Positions 1 to 10,273 of a DNA stretch of 64,000 nt are shown here, piece by piece. Source of the DNA: Veillonella magna DSM 19857. GTDB lineage: Bacteria > Bacillota > Negativicutes > Veillonellales > Veillonellaceae. Under the pieces are notes generated by a model. It did not search any database and had not been told where the DNA came from. It was given only the letters and a program-made list of their open reading frames with translations. The stretch is from assembly GCF_000428745.1 (NCBI RefSeq), contig NZ_KE386795.1, positions 84,692-148,691 on the forward strand, given 5' to 3'. Position numbers and translations under genes: made by a program. The first letter of the stretch is position 1. The number at the start of each line of letters is the position of its first letter.

Positions 1-876
1 ACGGTGGTTTCTCAGCATGGCCCGTAGCTGTGCATTTACACCACCCTCTAATCGGTTATTGTAGGGCGACACTGCAATATCTATGAACTCTAAATAAGTA
101 AATAAGGTCTCTCGTTTAATAAGTCGAATTAAGGATTTTTCTGCTTTTAAAAGTCGTTCGTGCGTAGAGCGTTGGTTTCCAAATTCATCCATAGTCATTT
201 CCCGGAGAAAAGCATCATGCCTCATACGCCAGGATTCTAACTCCTCAATCCAGGCGGCAGCTTGGCCGAGGTTGTTAATGCTAAATAGCCTCTTGGATAG
301 CTCGTACAACTCTCGTCCTGCCACTGTTTTCGGTCGGCCGGTAGTATACCGTTTTACCTGGGTAAAGGCGTGGAATATACAACGTTGGTGGTTCGTATGA
401 GGCCAGCTTTCACGTAAAGCCTTAGCAAAGCCATAACCACCGTCTGAAATCACCACACGAGGTGCCACTATGCGTTCCATTAAAGCCTTCCATCCCCGGC
501 TATTTTCATAGCGACACACATACCAACCAAGTACATGTTCATCACTACAGCAGATCAGTACACACAGTTTTCTAGATAGATAAATACCATCTAAATAGAG
601 CACATCATATTGTTCCTCAATCTTAGGTGGCAGAGGCCATATAGACCAGAATTTAGCTGTTTTGCGCCGAAATGTACGGCCTTTTCCCGGCATGTCTGCC
701 TGTACCTCCTTGCTGAAAAGCCACCTCAAAAATTGGGTTAATAATTTAGCCGAACTATCTACTTTCTCGGTAAACGTGTTATTACAATTACCACATTTCC
801 AACGCTGTGTACCAGCTCTTGTTCTTCCATACTTGCTAGACTTTTCTCCACAATAAGGACATTTTATATATCGCAT
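1..876 (-). CDS. IS1249-type (IS256 superfamily) transposase, 3' part outside window
   Basis: Reading the minus strand from ATG at 876 gives 292 open codons that run off the window edge. The N terminus is a zinc ribbon (CPYC near residue 8 and CGNC near residue 31), as in IS1249-like transposases. A DDE catalytic core follows: first Asp in YLDGIYL, second Asp in ISDGGYG, and Glu in NNRLEGG close to the edge. The protein would cut and join the ends of its own element. A GGAGGT ribosome site lies just upstream (883-888 on the plus strand). No frameshift is seen in the visible part, so the element may be active. The exact IS subgroup is inferred from motifs only. Confidence 0.88.
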   Translation of the reverse strand, partial: MRYIKCPYCGEKSSKYGRTRAGTQRWKCGNCNNTFTEKVDSSAKLLTQFLRWLFSKEVQADMPGKGRTFRRKTAKFWSIWPLPPKIEEQYDVLYLDGIYLSRKLCVLICCSDEHVLGWYVCRYENSRGWKALMERIVAPRVVISDGGYGFAKALRESWPHTNHQRCIFHAFTQVKRYTTGRPKTVAGRELYELSKRLFSINNLGQAAAWIEELESWRMRHDAFLREMTMDEFGNQRSTHERLLKAEKSLIRLIKRETLFTYLEFIDIAVSPYNNRLEGGVNAQLRAMLRNHR

Positions 877-958
877 GTGAGTACCTCCAAAACAAAATAC
901 ACTATTTGAAGATACAACCTTATTGAAAGCAGGTAAATTATGGGCTTATCGTGTCCAT

Positions 959-1065
959 GACCAACACATTTTGTCCACCCTCAAAGTTGTCTAAAAAAAG
1001 TTTGAGAGCCGATGGCCCCAGTAAAATACTGATTCCATCGGCTCTTAGACCAACACATTTTGTCC
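959..1065. repeat. IS end region: 18-bp direct repeat flanking a hairpin
   Basis: The 18-mer gaccaacacattttgtcc occurs at 959-976 and again at 1048-1065. Between the copies is an 11-bp perfect inverted repeat (1005-1015 with 1035-1045). The position just upstream of the transposase start suggests the terminal repeat of the insertion sequence. Which copy is the true end cannot be decided here, because the other end lies outside the window. Confidence 0.5.
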
Positions 1066-1108
1066 TATAACTCTAATGATAAGATAAAAAGTAAAGTGAT
1101 GTAAAAGG

Positions 1109-1140
1109 AAAGAGCACTGAATTAAAATTCAGTGCTCTTT
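1109..1140 (-). terminator. Hairpin terminator behind gltS
   Basis: A 15-bp perfect inverted repeat (1109-1123 with 1126-1140) begins with AAAG and ends with CTTT. It lies about 50 bp beyond the gltS stop, between gltS and the insertion sequence, and could serve transcripts from either side. Confidence 0.75.
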
Positions 1141-1193
1141 CTGTATGTAGGACCAATTATAATGGGTTATACGCTAACCGAATATAATAGGTA

Positions 1194-2438
1194 TTACAGC
1201 ATTTTTGCCATAAAGGTGATTAAGAATGCATTGGTGAAGTCAATGAGGAAAGCCCCAACTAACGATACAACGAGCCATGCTTTAGGAGACGGACCGTGTT
1301 TATCAGCCAAGGAAAGCATATTTACGAGAGCGTTAGGCGTAGCCCCAAGACCGAAACCGATAGCGCCGGTACCGAGCATAACCGCATCGTAATTGCGCTG
1401 GAAAATCCAGAAAATGAGGTAGGCAAAGACAGCAATGGCAACCATCTGGTAGGCAAGAATAGCCAACAGCGGAATAGCCAAATCGATGAGCTGTACCAGT
1501 TTTAAACTGTTAATCGCCATGGTTACGAAGATACTTAACGAAATATTAGATACGGCATCTAATGCAGCGCTGTTAATACGATACGACCCGGTAAGGTCAC
1601 CGTAGTTTCGAATGACAGCGGCGACAATCATGGCACCGATGTAGGCCGGTAACGGACCAACAGCAATAGAAAGGCCATAACTTACAATGGTACCTAGGCC
1701 CAGGGAAATACCAACGATGGCGATGGTATTCATTAACTGTGGCAATGTAAAGCTCTTGCTTTCTTCGTCTTCGTTAGACATATCAATGCCATCTGCCTGT
1801 AGCAGAGAAGGATCTTCGGCAGGTGTCGTTACGTTGTGCATCTTAATAATGCGTTCTCCCACCGGAGCCCCCATAAGCGTACCGGCTACCATACCGAAGG
1901 TGGCTGCCGCGATGGCTGCGGTAGCGATACCGGGCATACCCAACTGTTCTTGGAAGAAGGGACCGAAGGCTCCGGCTGTACCAAGACCACCCATCATAGA
2001 AACGGAACCGGCCATGATGCCGAATATCGGATGAATGCCCATAAGTTTTGCGATAATAATACCACCGGCATTTTGTACTACAATCCAGGCGGTACAAACA
2101 ATCCAGAAAATAATAATACCAATACCGCCTTTTTTAAGAACGCTTAAGCTGGCCATAAGACCGATGGTAGTAAAGAAGGCCAACATGAGGAAGCTCTGTA
2201 AGGAGCTTTCAAAGGAAATGTTAATGATTTTATAATACGATAAAAACGCGCAGATAAATGCAAAGGGCAAACCGCCGATAGCCGGTGCCGGCATACACAC
2301 TTTCTGCAAAAAGGATGAATGTTTTTTTATGAATTCACCCAGATACAATGTTACAATTGCCAAGGCAACGGTTTGGATCATGGATAATTTCAATGTCCAG
2401 ACGCCGTTTACGAGGCTTAAGTCAATAAGACCTTTCAC
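1194..2438 (-). CDS. gltS: Sodium/glutamate symporter GltS
   Basis: This 414-residue polytopic membrane protein matches the GltS family in length and pattern. It has about ten to twelve hydrophobic segments and glycine-rich re-entrant stretches (near 145-160, GSVSMMGGLGTAGAFG, and near 355-370, GTGAIGFGLGATPNALVN) arranged as an inverted repeat. GltS imports glutamate with sodium across the cytoplasmic membrane. The start is GTG at 2438, with a GGGGGT ribosome site 8 bases upstream. It is the only complete gene on the minus strand and stands alone between the IS and the deacetylase, ending at its own hairpin. Confidence 0.93.
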   Translation of the reverse strand: MKGLIDLSLVNGVWTLKLSMIQTVALAIVTLYLGEFIKKHSSFLQKVCMPAPAIGGLPFAFICAFLSYYKIINISFESSLQSFLMLAFFTTIGLMASLSVLKKGGIGIIIFWIVCTAWIVVQNAGGIIIAKLMGIHPIFGIMAGSVSMMGGLGTAGAFGPFFQEQLGMPGIATAAIAAATFGMVAGTLMGAPVGERIIKMHNVTTPAEDPSLLQADGIDMSNEDEESKSFTLPQLMNTIAIVGISLGLGTIVSYGLSIAVGPLPAYIGAMIVAAVIRNYGDLTGSYRINSAALDAVSNISLSIFVTMAINSLKLVQLIDLAIPLLAILAYQMVAIAVFAYLIFWIFQRNYDAVMLGTGAIGFGLGATPNALVNMLSLADKHGPSPKAWLVVSLVGAFLIDFTNAFLITFMAKML

Positions 2439-2891
2439 TTGAAAAACCCCCTTTTTGTATTTTATAGATTGGTCCTCGTCAACATAATAGCATAAAAATT
2501 TTTTCTATAGAATAGTTATAGGTATATCAATGACGCATATGTGTATCACTGTAATGTATATATTGAGGAGATACAATATACAGAACTGCTCCGGTCGTAT
2601 TCTCAATAATTGAGAAGCGCACAGACAAAGGGTTTATATTTGTACGCACAGAGAAAATAGATTATTACTATATGAGATAGATGAGAAGGCTTTATGAAAT
2701 ACAATTACATAATTTATGACTTATCTATAATAGAAGGAGTTCTTACCAATAAATTTCATAGGTCAAGATATTGAAAGTCACGGCGAAGTGTGCTATTTTT
2801 ATAACGCATTACATAGTCGGTGTAATGACGATGATGTAGGTGAAAATACCTCAACATTCAGGTGAACGGATAGGAATGGAGTCATAAGGGT
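2439..2891. other. Divergent intergenic region with a short palindrome
   Basis: This 453-bp stretch separates gltS from the deacetylase and holds no gene that I can support. It is AT-rich. The clearest structure is a 7-bp perfect palindrome with a 3-base centre at 2600-2616, which could be an operator. A TTGACG box on the minus strand (2477-2482) would be a -35 for gltS, but its matching -10 falls too close to the ribosome site. Confidence 0.4.
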
Positions 2892-3740
2892 ATGAAACGA
2901 AAAATAAAATATTGGTGTACGGTTGTAGGTATATTTATTTTAGGTGCGGCAATGTATATAGGTGGGTGTTGGTGGACAGCCTCTTATTCTACTATCGCAG
3001 GAGTACCTATCCTTAATTATCATCAAGTGAATGATGTGAATTATTCACCACTTACTATGCAGGTGCCTCATTTTGAACAACAAATGGCATACCTGCACGA
3101 TAACGGATATCATACAATTACCTTAGATGAGTTATATGCGTTTTTGGAGGAAGGTAAAGCATTGCCGGATAAAGCAGTGGTGATTACCTTTGATGATGGC
3201 TATCAAGACAATTATAAAAATGCGTTGCCGATTCTAAAAAAATATGGGATGAAGGCAACTGTATTTATGATTGGTGATTCTGTTGGAGCACCGCGGTTTA
3301 TGACGGCTGATGAGTTGCGGACTATGCAACAAAATGGCATTGATGTTGAGTCGCATACATATAGTCATAAGGATTTGACGAAGATGAATCAAGCAAACGT
3401 TGAATCGGAATTGATGCGATCCAGGTTAATCTTGGAAGATATATTGCATAAGCCGGTGCGTTATGTGGCATATCCTTGTGGGTTTTACAACGATACGGTG
3501 TTGAAAGCCACCAAGGACACAGGTTATCGTCTGGGCCTAACGGTAACGACCGGGAATGCTCGGCGCGGTGATAATCCTTTAGCATTGCAGCGGCTGGCTG
3601 TGTTTGAAGGGGACGATCCATTCTTGAGTATGCGTATACGACTGCACATGGCTGATCTCGTAGGTAGTATGTGGAAGTTACGCGATGCGTTACGTGATCA
3701 TGGTTATGTAGAAATTGCTTCTAAGGTGCCTTTGATTTAA
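2892..3740 (+). CDS. Membrane-anchored polysaccharide deacetylase (NodB domain)
   Basis: This is a 282-residue protein with an N-terminal signal anchor (about residues 7-28) and one NodB homology domain. The metal-binding first motif is TFDDGYQDN near residue 98, the histidine motif is SHTYSHKDL near 154, and the YPCG motif lies near 195. The early YHQVND segment resembles PgaB/IcaB-type deacetylases. The probable role is removal of acetyl groups from N-acetylhexosamine polymers outside the membrane. The substrate (peptidoglycan or a PNAG-like exopolysaccharide) cannot be read from the sequence. A GT2 synthase with IcaA-like features at 8998 is a possible partner, but it is not adjacent. Confidence 0.85.
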   Translation: MKRKIKYWCTVVGIFILGAAMYIGGCWWTASYSTIAGVPILNYHQVNDVNYSPLTMQVPHFEQQMAYLHDNGYHTITLDELYAFLEEGKALPDKAVVITFDDGYQDNYKNALPILKKYGMKATVFMIGDSVGAPRFMTADELRTMQQNGIDVESHTYSHKDLTKMNQANVESELMRSRLILEDILHKPVRYVAYPCGFYNDTVLKATKDTGYRLGLTVTTGNARRGDNPLALQRLAVFEGDDPFLSMRIRLHMADLVGSMWKLRDALRDHGYVEIASKVPLI

Positions 3741-3757
3741 AAAAGTAAAAAGACATC

Positions 3758-3786
3758 TTGACAGCAAGAGAAAAGTGTATTATCAT
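3758..3786 (+). promoter_or_regulatory. Sigma-A promoter of the infC operon
   Basis: TTGACA (3758-3763) and TATCAT (3781-3786) are separated by 17 bp. Transcription would start near 3793, giving a leader of about 125 bases before infC. Confidence 0.75.
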
Positions 3787-3802
3787 GTATGAGTACTAAT
3801 TA

Positions 3803-3905
3803 AGAAGTAGAGGCCATCCGCTTCTCACCTTTTGCCATGAAGCAATAGGTTATTATATTACGATGAGTCAACGGATGGCGTATGCTGTCCGTTTTATTTA
3901 TTTTG
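3803..3905 (+). promoter_or_regulatory. infC leader attenuator (L20-leader type)
   Basis: Two exclusive structures can be drawn. The terminator is a 10-bp stem with two G-U pairs (3870-3879 with 3884-3893), a GTAT loop and then TTATTTATTTT. The antiterminator pairs 3813-3820 (gccatccg) perfectly with 3872-3879 (cggatggc), which takes away the terminator's left arm. A further hairpin, roughly 3827-3850, lies between. In Bacillus this operon is controlled by L20 binding to such a leader. L20 control here is inferred from position and architecture. Confidence 0.75.
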
Positions 3906-3919
3906 TGGAGGTGACTATC

Positions 3920-4432
3920 ATTAGCAAGGATACGCCGCGTATTAATGAAGAAATTCGCGCCCGTGAAGTTCGTGTGGTGAGTGCTGATAACGAGCAGTTG
4001 GGTATTATGTCTGCAAGAGAGGCGTTGGCTTTGGCAGAGGAACATCAGTTGGATCTTGTCGAAGTAGCACCGAACGGCAAACCACCTGTTTGTCGTATTA
4101 TGAATTATGGCAAATATCGTTATGAACAGCAGAAACGTGAAAAGGAAGCGAAGAAGAAACAAAAAACATTTACCTTGAAGGAAGTGAAACTTCGTCCGCA
4201 CATTGAAGATCATGATTTTTATGTGAAGATGAAGAATGCGTCCAAGTTCCTTGGTGAGGGAAACAAGGTGAAAGTTACCATCATGTTCCGCGGACGTGAG
4301 CTAAGCCACCCCGAATTAGGACATAATGTATTAACCCGATTTGCTGAGGAATTGGCAGAACAAGCTGTTGTTGAAAAAGCGGCTAAGCTTGAAGGGCGAA
4401 ACATGACGATGATATTAGCAAAGAAAGGTTAA
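3920..4432 (+). CDS. infC: Translation initiation factor IF-3, ATT start
   Basis: IF-3 binds the 30S subunit, prevents premature joining with 50S and checks the start codon and initiator tRNA. The 170-residue product has the N domain (DTPRINEEIRAREVRV...), a lysine-rich linker and the C domain (KEVKLRPHIEDHDF..., RGRE). I place the start at ATT 3920, because GGAGGTG at 3907-3913 lies 8 bases before it and family members begin near this residue. A GTG at 3911 overlaps the ribosome site, and an ATG at 3863 lies inside the attenuator hairpin. It is first gene of infC-rpmI-rplT. Confidence 0.95.
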   Translation: MSKDTPRINEEIRAREVRVVSADNEQLGIMSAREALALAEEHQLDLVEVAPNGKPPVCRIMNYGKYRYEQQKREKEAKKKQKTFTLKEVKLRPHIEDHDFYVKMKNASKFLGEGNKVKVTIMFRGRELSHPELGHNVLTRFAEELAEQAVVEKAAKLEGRNMTMILAKKG

Positions 4433-4451
4433 TTGAGGAGGATTATTAATT

Positions 4452-4649
4452 ATGCCAAAGATTAAAACCCGCCGTGCAGCGGCTAAACGTTTTGTACCGA
4501 CAGGTAGCGGTGAATTCAAACGCGCTAAAGCGTTCAAGAGCCATATCTTGGAAAAGAAATCTCCGGCTCGTAAACGCAATCTTCGCAAGGCTACTTTGGT
4601 AAGCAAAGCTGATTACAAACGCGTAGCTAAATGCTTGCCGTACGCTTAA
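4452..4649 (+). CDS. rpmI: 50S ribosomal protein L35
   Basis: This small basic protein of 65 residues starts [13 protein letters not shown], the family signature, and ends with a conserved basic tail. It is part of the large ribosomal subunit. It sits 19 bp behind infC, with a GAGGAGG ribosome site, in the conserved infC-rpmI-rplT order. Confidence 0.97.
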   Translation: MPKIKTRRAAAKRFVPTGSGEFKRAKAFKSHILEKKSPARKRNLRKATLVSKADYKRVAKCLPYA

Positions 4650-4698
4650 GATTGAATCTAATCGTTAATTCGTAGAGTAATGGAGGATATAGATAATA

Positions 4699-5049
4699 AT
4701 GGCTAGAGTAAAAAAGGGCGTTACCGCTCATGCACGTCATAAGAAAATTTTAAAATTAGCTAAAGGTTATCGCGGAACCCGCAGCCGCTTATTCAAAAAA
4801 GCTAACGAAACGGTAATGAAAGCATTATATTATGCTCGTCGTGACCGTCGCGCTAAGAAACGTGAATTCCGTAAATTATGGATTGCTCGTATCAACGCAG
4901 CAAGCCGCATGAACGGATTGAGCTACAGCCGTTTCATCGCTGGTCTTACTAAGGCTGGCGTAGAAGTTAACCGTAAGATGTTAGCTGACCTTGCTGTAAA
5001 CGACGCTGTTGCATTTGCTAAGCTCGTTGAAGTAGCTAAAAACGCATAA
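4699..5049 (+). CDS. rplT: 50S ribosomal protein L20
   Basis: The 116-residue product begins [15 protein letters not shown], typical of L20, with the long basic N-terminal extension that binds 23S rRNA early in 50S assembly. In Bacillus L20 is also the repressor of its own operon through the infC leader, and a suitable leader exists here at 3803-3905. It is last gene of the operon and is followed by a strong hairpin terminator. Confidence 0.97.
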   Translation: MARVKKGVTAHARHKKILKLAKGYRGTRSRLFKKANETVMKALYYARRDRRAKKREFRKLWIARINAASRMNGLSYSRFIAGLTKAGVEVNRKMLADLAVNDAVAFAKLVEVAKNA

Positions 5050-5058
5050 GAAACTAGT

Positions 5059-5090
5059 AGAGTTGTAACCATAGGTTACAACTCTATTTC
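5059..5090 (+). terminator. Terminator of infC-rpmI-rplT
   Basis: A 12-bp perfect stem (5059-5070 with 5074-5085) with a 3-base loop ATA is followed by ATTTC. It lies 10 bp behind the rplT stop codon. Confidence 0.88.
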
Positions 5091-5189
5091 TATATATGAG
5101 CCCTCTTTTTCTATATACAGATTAGGAGATTTCGCTTATAATAAGGGAATAGAATTTATTTCTCTTTATTAATGATGGAGGTAATGGAT

Positions 5190-5378
5190 ATGCCAATCAT
5201 TCATGTAGAATTAGTAGAAGGTCGTACGAAGGAACAGAAGAAACAGTTAGGGGAAGCAATTACGAAAGCAACTGTTGATATCGTAAAGGTACCGGTAGAA
5301 GCAGTAAAGGTTATCTTTGTTGATATGAAAGCCGATGAATTTATGGAAGGCGGCGTTTTACGTTCCGAACGTAAATAG
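5190..5378 (+). CDS. 4-oxalocrotonate tautomerase family protein
   Basis: The 62-residue product starts Met-Pro-Ile-Ile-His. After Met removal, Pro1 would be the general base of the tautomerase superfamily. The rest fits one beta-alpha-beta unit of a DmpI-like hexamer. I choose ATG 5190 because GGAGG at 5177-5181 lies 8 bases before it and because Pro must follow the initiator; an upstream in-frame ATG at 5172 would bury Pro1. It stands alone between a terminator and guaB. No aromatic degradation genes are nearby, so the substrate is unknown. Confidence 0.88.
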   Translation: MPIIHVELVEGRTKEQKKQLGEAITKATVDIVKVPVEAVKVIFVDMKADEFMEGGVLRSERK

Positions 5379-5396
5379 AATATAGGAAGATGTTGA

Positions 5397-6917
<1,521 letters not shown>

Positions 6918-6935
6918 TAGATGAGGTGTAAGGTT

Positions 6936-7661
6936 TTGCGTAAACAAGTAGACGTGTTAGGCGTACCTGTTGACGTAGTGACCATGAAGGAAGCAATTCA
7001 GCGCGTACAACATATGTATGAAGAGCCGGGGCTACATTTAGTAGCCACGGCTAACGCTGAAATGGTCATGTTAGCGCGACGGGATAAAGAATTACATACG
7101 ATATTAAGCAATGCGGCATTAGTTGTGGCAGACGGTGCCGGCGTGCTTTGGGCCGGTGAACAGAAAGGACAACATTTCCCTGAAAGGGTAGCCGGTTGTG
7201 ATTTGTCGATGGCATTGCTTGCTGAAGCAGCTAAACGGAGAACACCGGTATATTGTTTAGGGGCGGCTCCGGGAGTGGCTGAACAGGCGATTCGTAATGT
7301 AGAAAAAAAAGTAGGTTCATTAGTCGTAGTCGGTACTCATTCCGGCTTTTTTGATGACCGAGAAGAGGCACGTATTATAGATACTATTGCCCAAAGCGGT
7401 GCTAAGCTGGTACTGGTAGCGCTGGGTGTGCCTAAGCAAGAAAAATGGATTAGCCAGAAGCTGGCACATTTGGATGGTGTGGTAGCTATTGGCATAGGTG
7501 GGTCGTTTGATGTTATGGCCGGTGTAGTAAAACGAGCACCGTTGTGGATGCAACGCAATCGTATTGAGTGGCTGTATCGCTTGGCTAAGCAGCCGCAACG
7601 CATCTTGCGGATGTTGGCGTTACCGCGGTTTATGTGGGCCGTATTAACAGCAAAAAAATAG
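6936..7661 (+). CDS. WecG/TagA/CpsF family glycosyltransferase
   Basis: The 241-residue protein belongs to family GT26: N-terminal VDVLGVPVDVVTMKEA, ATANAEMVMLARRD, DGAGVLWAG and a GVPKQEKWI motif. Members add the second sugar, often ManNAc or a related N-acetylhexosamine, to an undecaprenyl-linked precursor at the inner membrane face. The start is probably TTG 6936, which has GAGGTG upstream at about 6923-6929. An in-frame ATG at 6921 has no ribosome site. It lies between guaB and psd, with short gaps, in an envelope-oriented run. The acceptor and polymer cannot be told. Confidence 0.85.
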   Translation: MRKQVDVLGVPVDVVTMKEAIQRVQHMYEEPGLHLVATANAEMVMLARRDKELHTILSNAALVVADGAGVLWAGEQKGQHFPERVAGCDLSMALLAEAAKRRTPVYCLGAAPGVAEQAIRNVEKKVGSLVVVGTHSGFFDDREEARIIDTIAQSGAKLVLVALGVPKQEKWISQKLAHLDGVVAIGIGGSFDVMAGVVKRAPLWMQRNRIEWLYRLAKQPQRILRMLALPRFMWAVLTAKK

Positions 7662-7675
7662 AGAGGTGGTGCGCG

Positions 7676-8317
7676 ATGCCCACAGGGATTATTGTAAAAG
7701 AAGGGTATCCGTTCATAGGGATTACTTTTCTTGTTGCTTTTCTTGTCGGATATTTTGTTTCGGTATACGTAGCAATTATTCCTTTCATATTAGCTTGTTT
7801 TTTTACTTTTTTCTTCCGTAGTCCTAAGCGACAAATTCCGGAGGATCCCAATGTATTGGTTTCTCCTGCGGACGGGAAGGTGATGGATGTATCCGAAGTA
7901 TATGAAGATACATTTCTTGGCACTGAATGCAAAAAGGTAACTATTTTCTTATCTGTGTTCGATGTGCATGTCAATCGGGCACCGATGGCAGGTCGGATTA
8001 CCTTTAGACAATATACATGCGGCGGATTTTTACCGGCGTATAAATCCTCGGTAGGTTATGAAAATGAACGTCATTCTATCGGGATTGACAATGGGCGTAT
8101 ATCTATTTTGGTGACACAAATTGCGGGCTTGTTAGCGCGGCGTATTGTGTCTTGGACTGATTTGGATAGCAACCTGGAAAAGGGGCAGCTTTACGGTATG
8201 ATTAAGTTCGGTTCCTGTACGGAGCTCTTTGTACCAAAAAACGTGACGATTTGCGTTAAAAAGGGAGATCATGTTAAGGGCGGAGAAACTATTGTCGGGA
8301 GGCTGAACGATGAATAA
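7676..8317 (+). CDS. psd: Phosphatidylserine decarboxylase proenzyme, short type
   Basis: Psd converts phosphatidylserine to phosphatidylethanolamine in the membrane, using a pyruvoyl group made by self-cleavage. The 213-residue protein is the short type. It has two membrane stretches at the N terminus, SPADGKV near residue 63, FDVHVNRAP near 98, and the cleavage motif FGSCTEL, with Gly-Ser cleavage expected, near residue 182. Start ATG 7676 follows GAGAGGTGG; an ATG at 7634 lies inside the previous gene. It overlaps pssA by 8 bp, so the two PE-pathway steps are coupled. Confidence 0.94.
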   Translation: MPTGIIVKEGYPFIGITFLVAFLVGYFVSVYVAIIPFILACFFTFFFRSPKRQIPEDPNVLVSPADGKVMDVSEVYEDTFLGTECKKVTIFLSVFDVHVNRAPMAGRITFRQYTCGGFLPAYKSSVGYENERHSIGIDNGRISILVTQIAGLLARRIVSWTDLDSNLEKGQLYGMIKFGSCTELFVPKNVTICVKKGDHVKGGETIVGRLNDE

Positions 8318-8981
8318 ATCAATTTTTCCAAACCTATTTACCGGTGCTAATTTAGCATTTGGTGTTATCGGTATTACATTTTCGGCGCAAGGTAACTTTA
8401 CGGCAGCTGCTGTCTGCGTATTTTTATCATTGCTGGCTGATGGCTGTGACGGGCGTGTGGCTCGAGCATTAGGCGTGTCCGGGCCGATGGGGCGTGAGCT
8501 AGATTCCTTAGCCGATGTAGTCGGCTTTGGTGTTGCTCCTGCGTTTATGCTATTTGCTCGTGAGCTTACAGAATATGGTTGGCTAGGCTATGTACCACTT
8601 TTGGTATTCTCTGTCTTAGGCGCTTTCCGTCTGGCACGCTTTAATATTATGGCGGATGATGTACATGGGTACTTTTTAGGATTACCAATTCCGGCAGCCG
8701 GTTGTATGGCAGCTGCGTATGTATTGAGTGGTATTCACATACCGGCATGGCTATTGATGATAGCTATGATTGTTGTGGGGTATTTGATGGTAAGTAATGT
8801 CCATCATCCTGATTTTAAAGGTAAAGGTGCTGATCCGGTGCATATGCCGGCGTTACTTATTGTAGCTGTATTAGCGGTGATTGCATTGGTTCTTGATTGG
8901 CACTCCTGGCCGGTATTGATTTTTTCGTTATATGCGGTATTTGGTATTTGCAATACTGTAATTACACTAATAAAACAGTAA
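8310..8981 (+). CDS. pssA: CDP-diacylglycerol-serine O-phosphatidyltransferase
   Basis: PssA makes phosphatidylserine from CDP-diacylglycerol and serine. The 223-residue integral membrane protein carries the CDP-alcohol phosphatidyltransferase signature: DGCDGRVARA, a spacer, then G...D...D in GRELDSLAD (about residues 48-75). It has several hydrophobic helices. It overlaps psd, the next enzyme of the pathway. PE and its plasmalogen are common in Negativicutes. Confidence 0.95.
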   Translation: MNKSIFPNLFTGANLAFGVIGITFSAQGNFTAAAVCVFLSLLADGCDGRVARALGVSGPMGRELDSLADVVGFGVAPAFMLFARELTEYGWLGYVPLLVFSVLGAFRLARFNIMADDVHGYFLGLPIPAAGCMAAAYVLSGIHIPAWLLMIAMIVVGYLMVSNVHHPDFKGKGADPVHMPALLIVAVLAVIALVLDWHSWPVLIFSLYAVFGICNTVITLIKQ

Positions 8982-8997
8982 GGGGCGGAGGACGTAA

Positions 8998-10257
8998 ATG
9001 GATTACCTTCTTGACCTTGTCATGATTCCGTTACAAGTAATCATTGTATTTTATACAATTTATTATTTTATATTAGCGGTATTCGGAATGTGGCGAAGAA
9101 AAGAGAAAAAGCAATATGCGCCTAAAAACTCATTTGCAATTATTGTCTGTGCACATAATGAAGAAGCTGTTGTAGGACAATTGGTGGAAAATCTGCAAAT
9201 TTTACGCTATCCTAAAGAGCTGTACGATATTTTTGTAGTCGCTGATAACTGTACCGATAAAACAGCCGAGGTAGCTGCTAAAGCCGGTGCTACTGTATAT
9301 GAACGCTTCAATGATAAAGAAGTAGGTAAAGGGTATGCCATGGGCTGGATGTTTGATCGTGTTTTTGCCATGAAGCGTACATATGATGCTTTTGTTATTT
9401 TCGATGCCGATAATTTGGTGCATCCTAATTTCCTTTTGGAAATGAATAATCACTTGGAAAAAGGCGAACCTGTTATTCAAGGTTATCTGAATGCTAAAAA
9501 TCCGACAGATACTTGGGTAGCCGGGACGTTTGCCATTGCCTTTTGGATGGTAAACCACATGTGGCATTTGGCAAAGTATAATCTTGGCTTATCCACGGCT
9601 CTCGGTGGTACAGGAATGTGCATTCGTACCGACATTATTCGTGACTACGGTTGGGATTGTAACTGTTTGACAGAAGACATGGAATTTTCTATGAAATTGT
9701 TGATTCACGGTGTAAAGACAACGTGGGCTCATGATGCAATTGTGTATGATGAAAAACCGTTGGGATTTATGCAATCCTGGAGACAACGTAAGCGTTGGGC
9801 ACAAGGCCATTTTGATTGTGGAGAACGGTATATTCCCAAACTATTTGTCGAAGGCATTAAGCAAGGCAATTATCGTATTTTGGATGGAATTATCCAAATT
9901 AGTCAGCCTTATTTCTTATTGCTGTCAGCGTTCTATTTGATTATGACCTATATCAATGCCTTTGTGCCGGTGTATACGAATATTATTTATCAAATATTGC
10001 CGGTTACAGTATGGACAATTATTGGTATCGGGCAGTATTTGTTCCCTCTGATTGTATTGGCAACGATTAAGGTTCCGCCTAAAGTGTGGTTGTACTATCT
10101 GGTATATCCGATTTTTATGTACACCTGGGTACCGGTAACTTTCTTGGGATATTTGAATCGTCATGATAAAGTGTGGGCGCATACGCAGCATACGCGAGGA
10201 GTGGCTTTGGGTGAAGTGAAACTCACGCGTATGGGTGATGTAGATAAAGATAAGTAA
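8998..10257 (+). CDS. Membrane glycosyltransferase family 2
   Basis: The 419-residue protein has an N-terminal membrane helix, a GT-A catalytic domain (FAIIVCAHNEE at about 49, DADNLV near 138, the acidic pair in LTEDMEF near 224 and QRKRW near 260) and three or four C-terminal helices. The QxxRW motif marks a processive-type polysaccharide synthase such as IcaA/PgaC, cellulose synthase or hyaluronan synthase. It follows pssA by 16 bp and ends at a strong terminator. The polymer is unknown; linkage to the deacetylase at 2892 is speculation. Confidence 0.85.
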   Translation: MDYLLDLVMIPLQVIIVFYTIYYFILAVFGMWRRKEKKQYAPKNSFAIIVCAHNEEAVVGQLVENLQILRYPKELYDIFVVADNCTDKTAEVAAKAGATVYERFNDKEVGKGYAMGWMFDRVFAMKRTYDAFVIFDADNLVHPNFLLEMNNHLEKGEPVIQGYLNAKNPTDTWVAGTFAIAFWMVNHMWHLAKYNLGLSTALGGTGMCIRTDIIRDYGWDCNCLTEDMEFSMKLLIHGVKTTWAHDAIVYDEKPLGFMQSWRQRKRWAQGHFDCGERYIPKLFVEGIKQGNYRILDGIIQISQPYFLLLSAFYLIMTYINAFVPVYTNIIYQILPVTVWTIIGIGQYLFPLIVLATIKVPPKVWLYYLVYPIFMYTWVPVTFLGYLNRHDKVWAHTQHTRGVALGEVKLTRMGDVDKDK

Positions 10258-10273
10258 AGAGAAATGTATACGT

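Noticed and set aside
1132-2235. Several plus-strand frames opposite gltS
   Set aside because: They are antisense to a clear membrane transporter and have no family features of their own.
2454-2482. TTGACG-17-TACAAA as a gltS promoter on the minus strand
   Set aside because: The transcript would begin within or next to the ribosome site, leaving no usable leader.
3863-3919. N-terminal extension of IF-3 from ATG 3863
   Set aside because: That ATG is within the attenuator region, has no ribosome site, and IF-3 proteins start at the ATT-coded residue.
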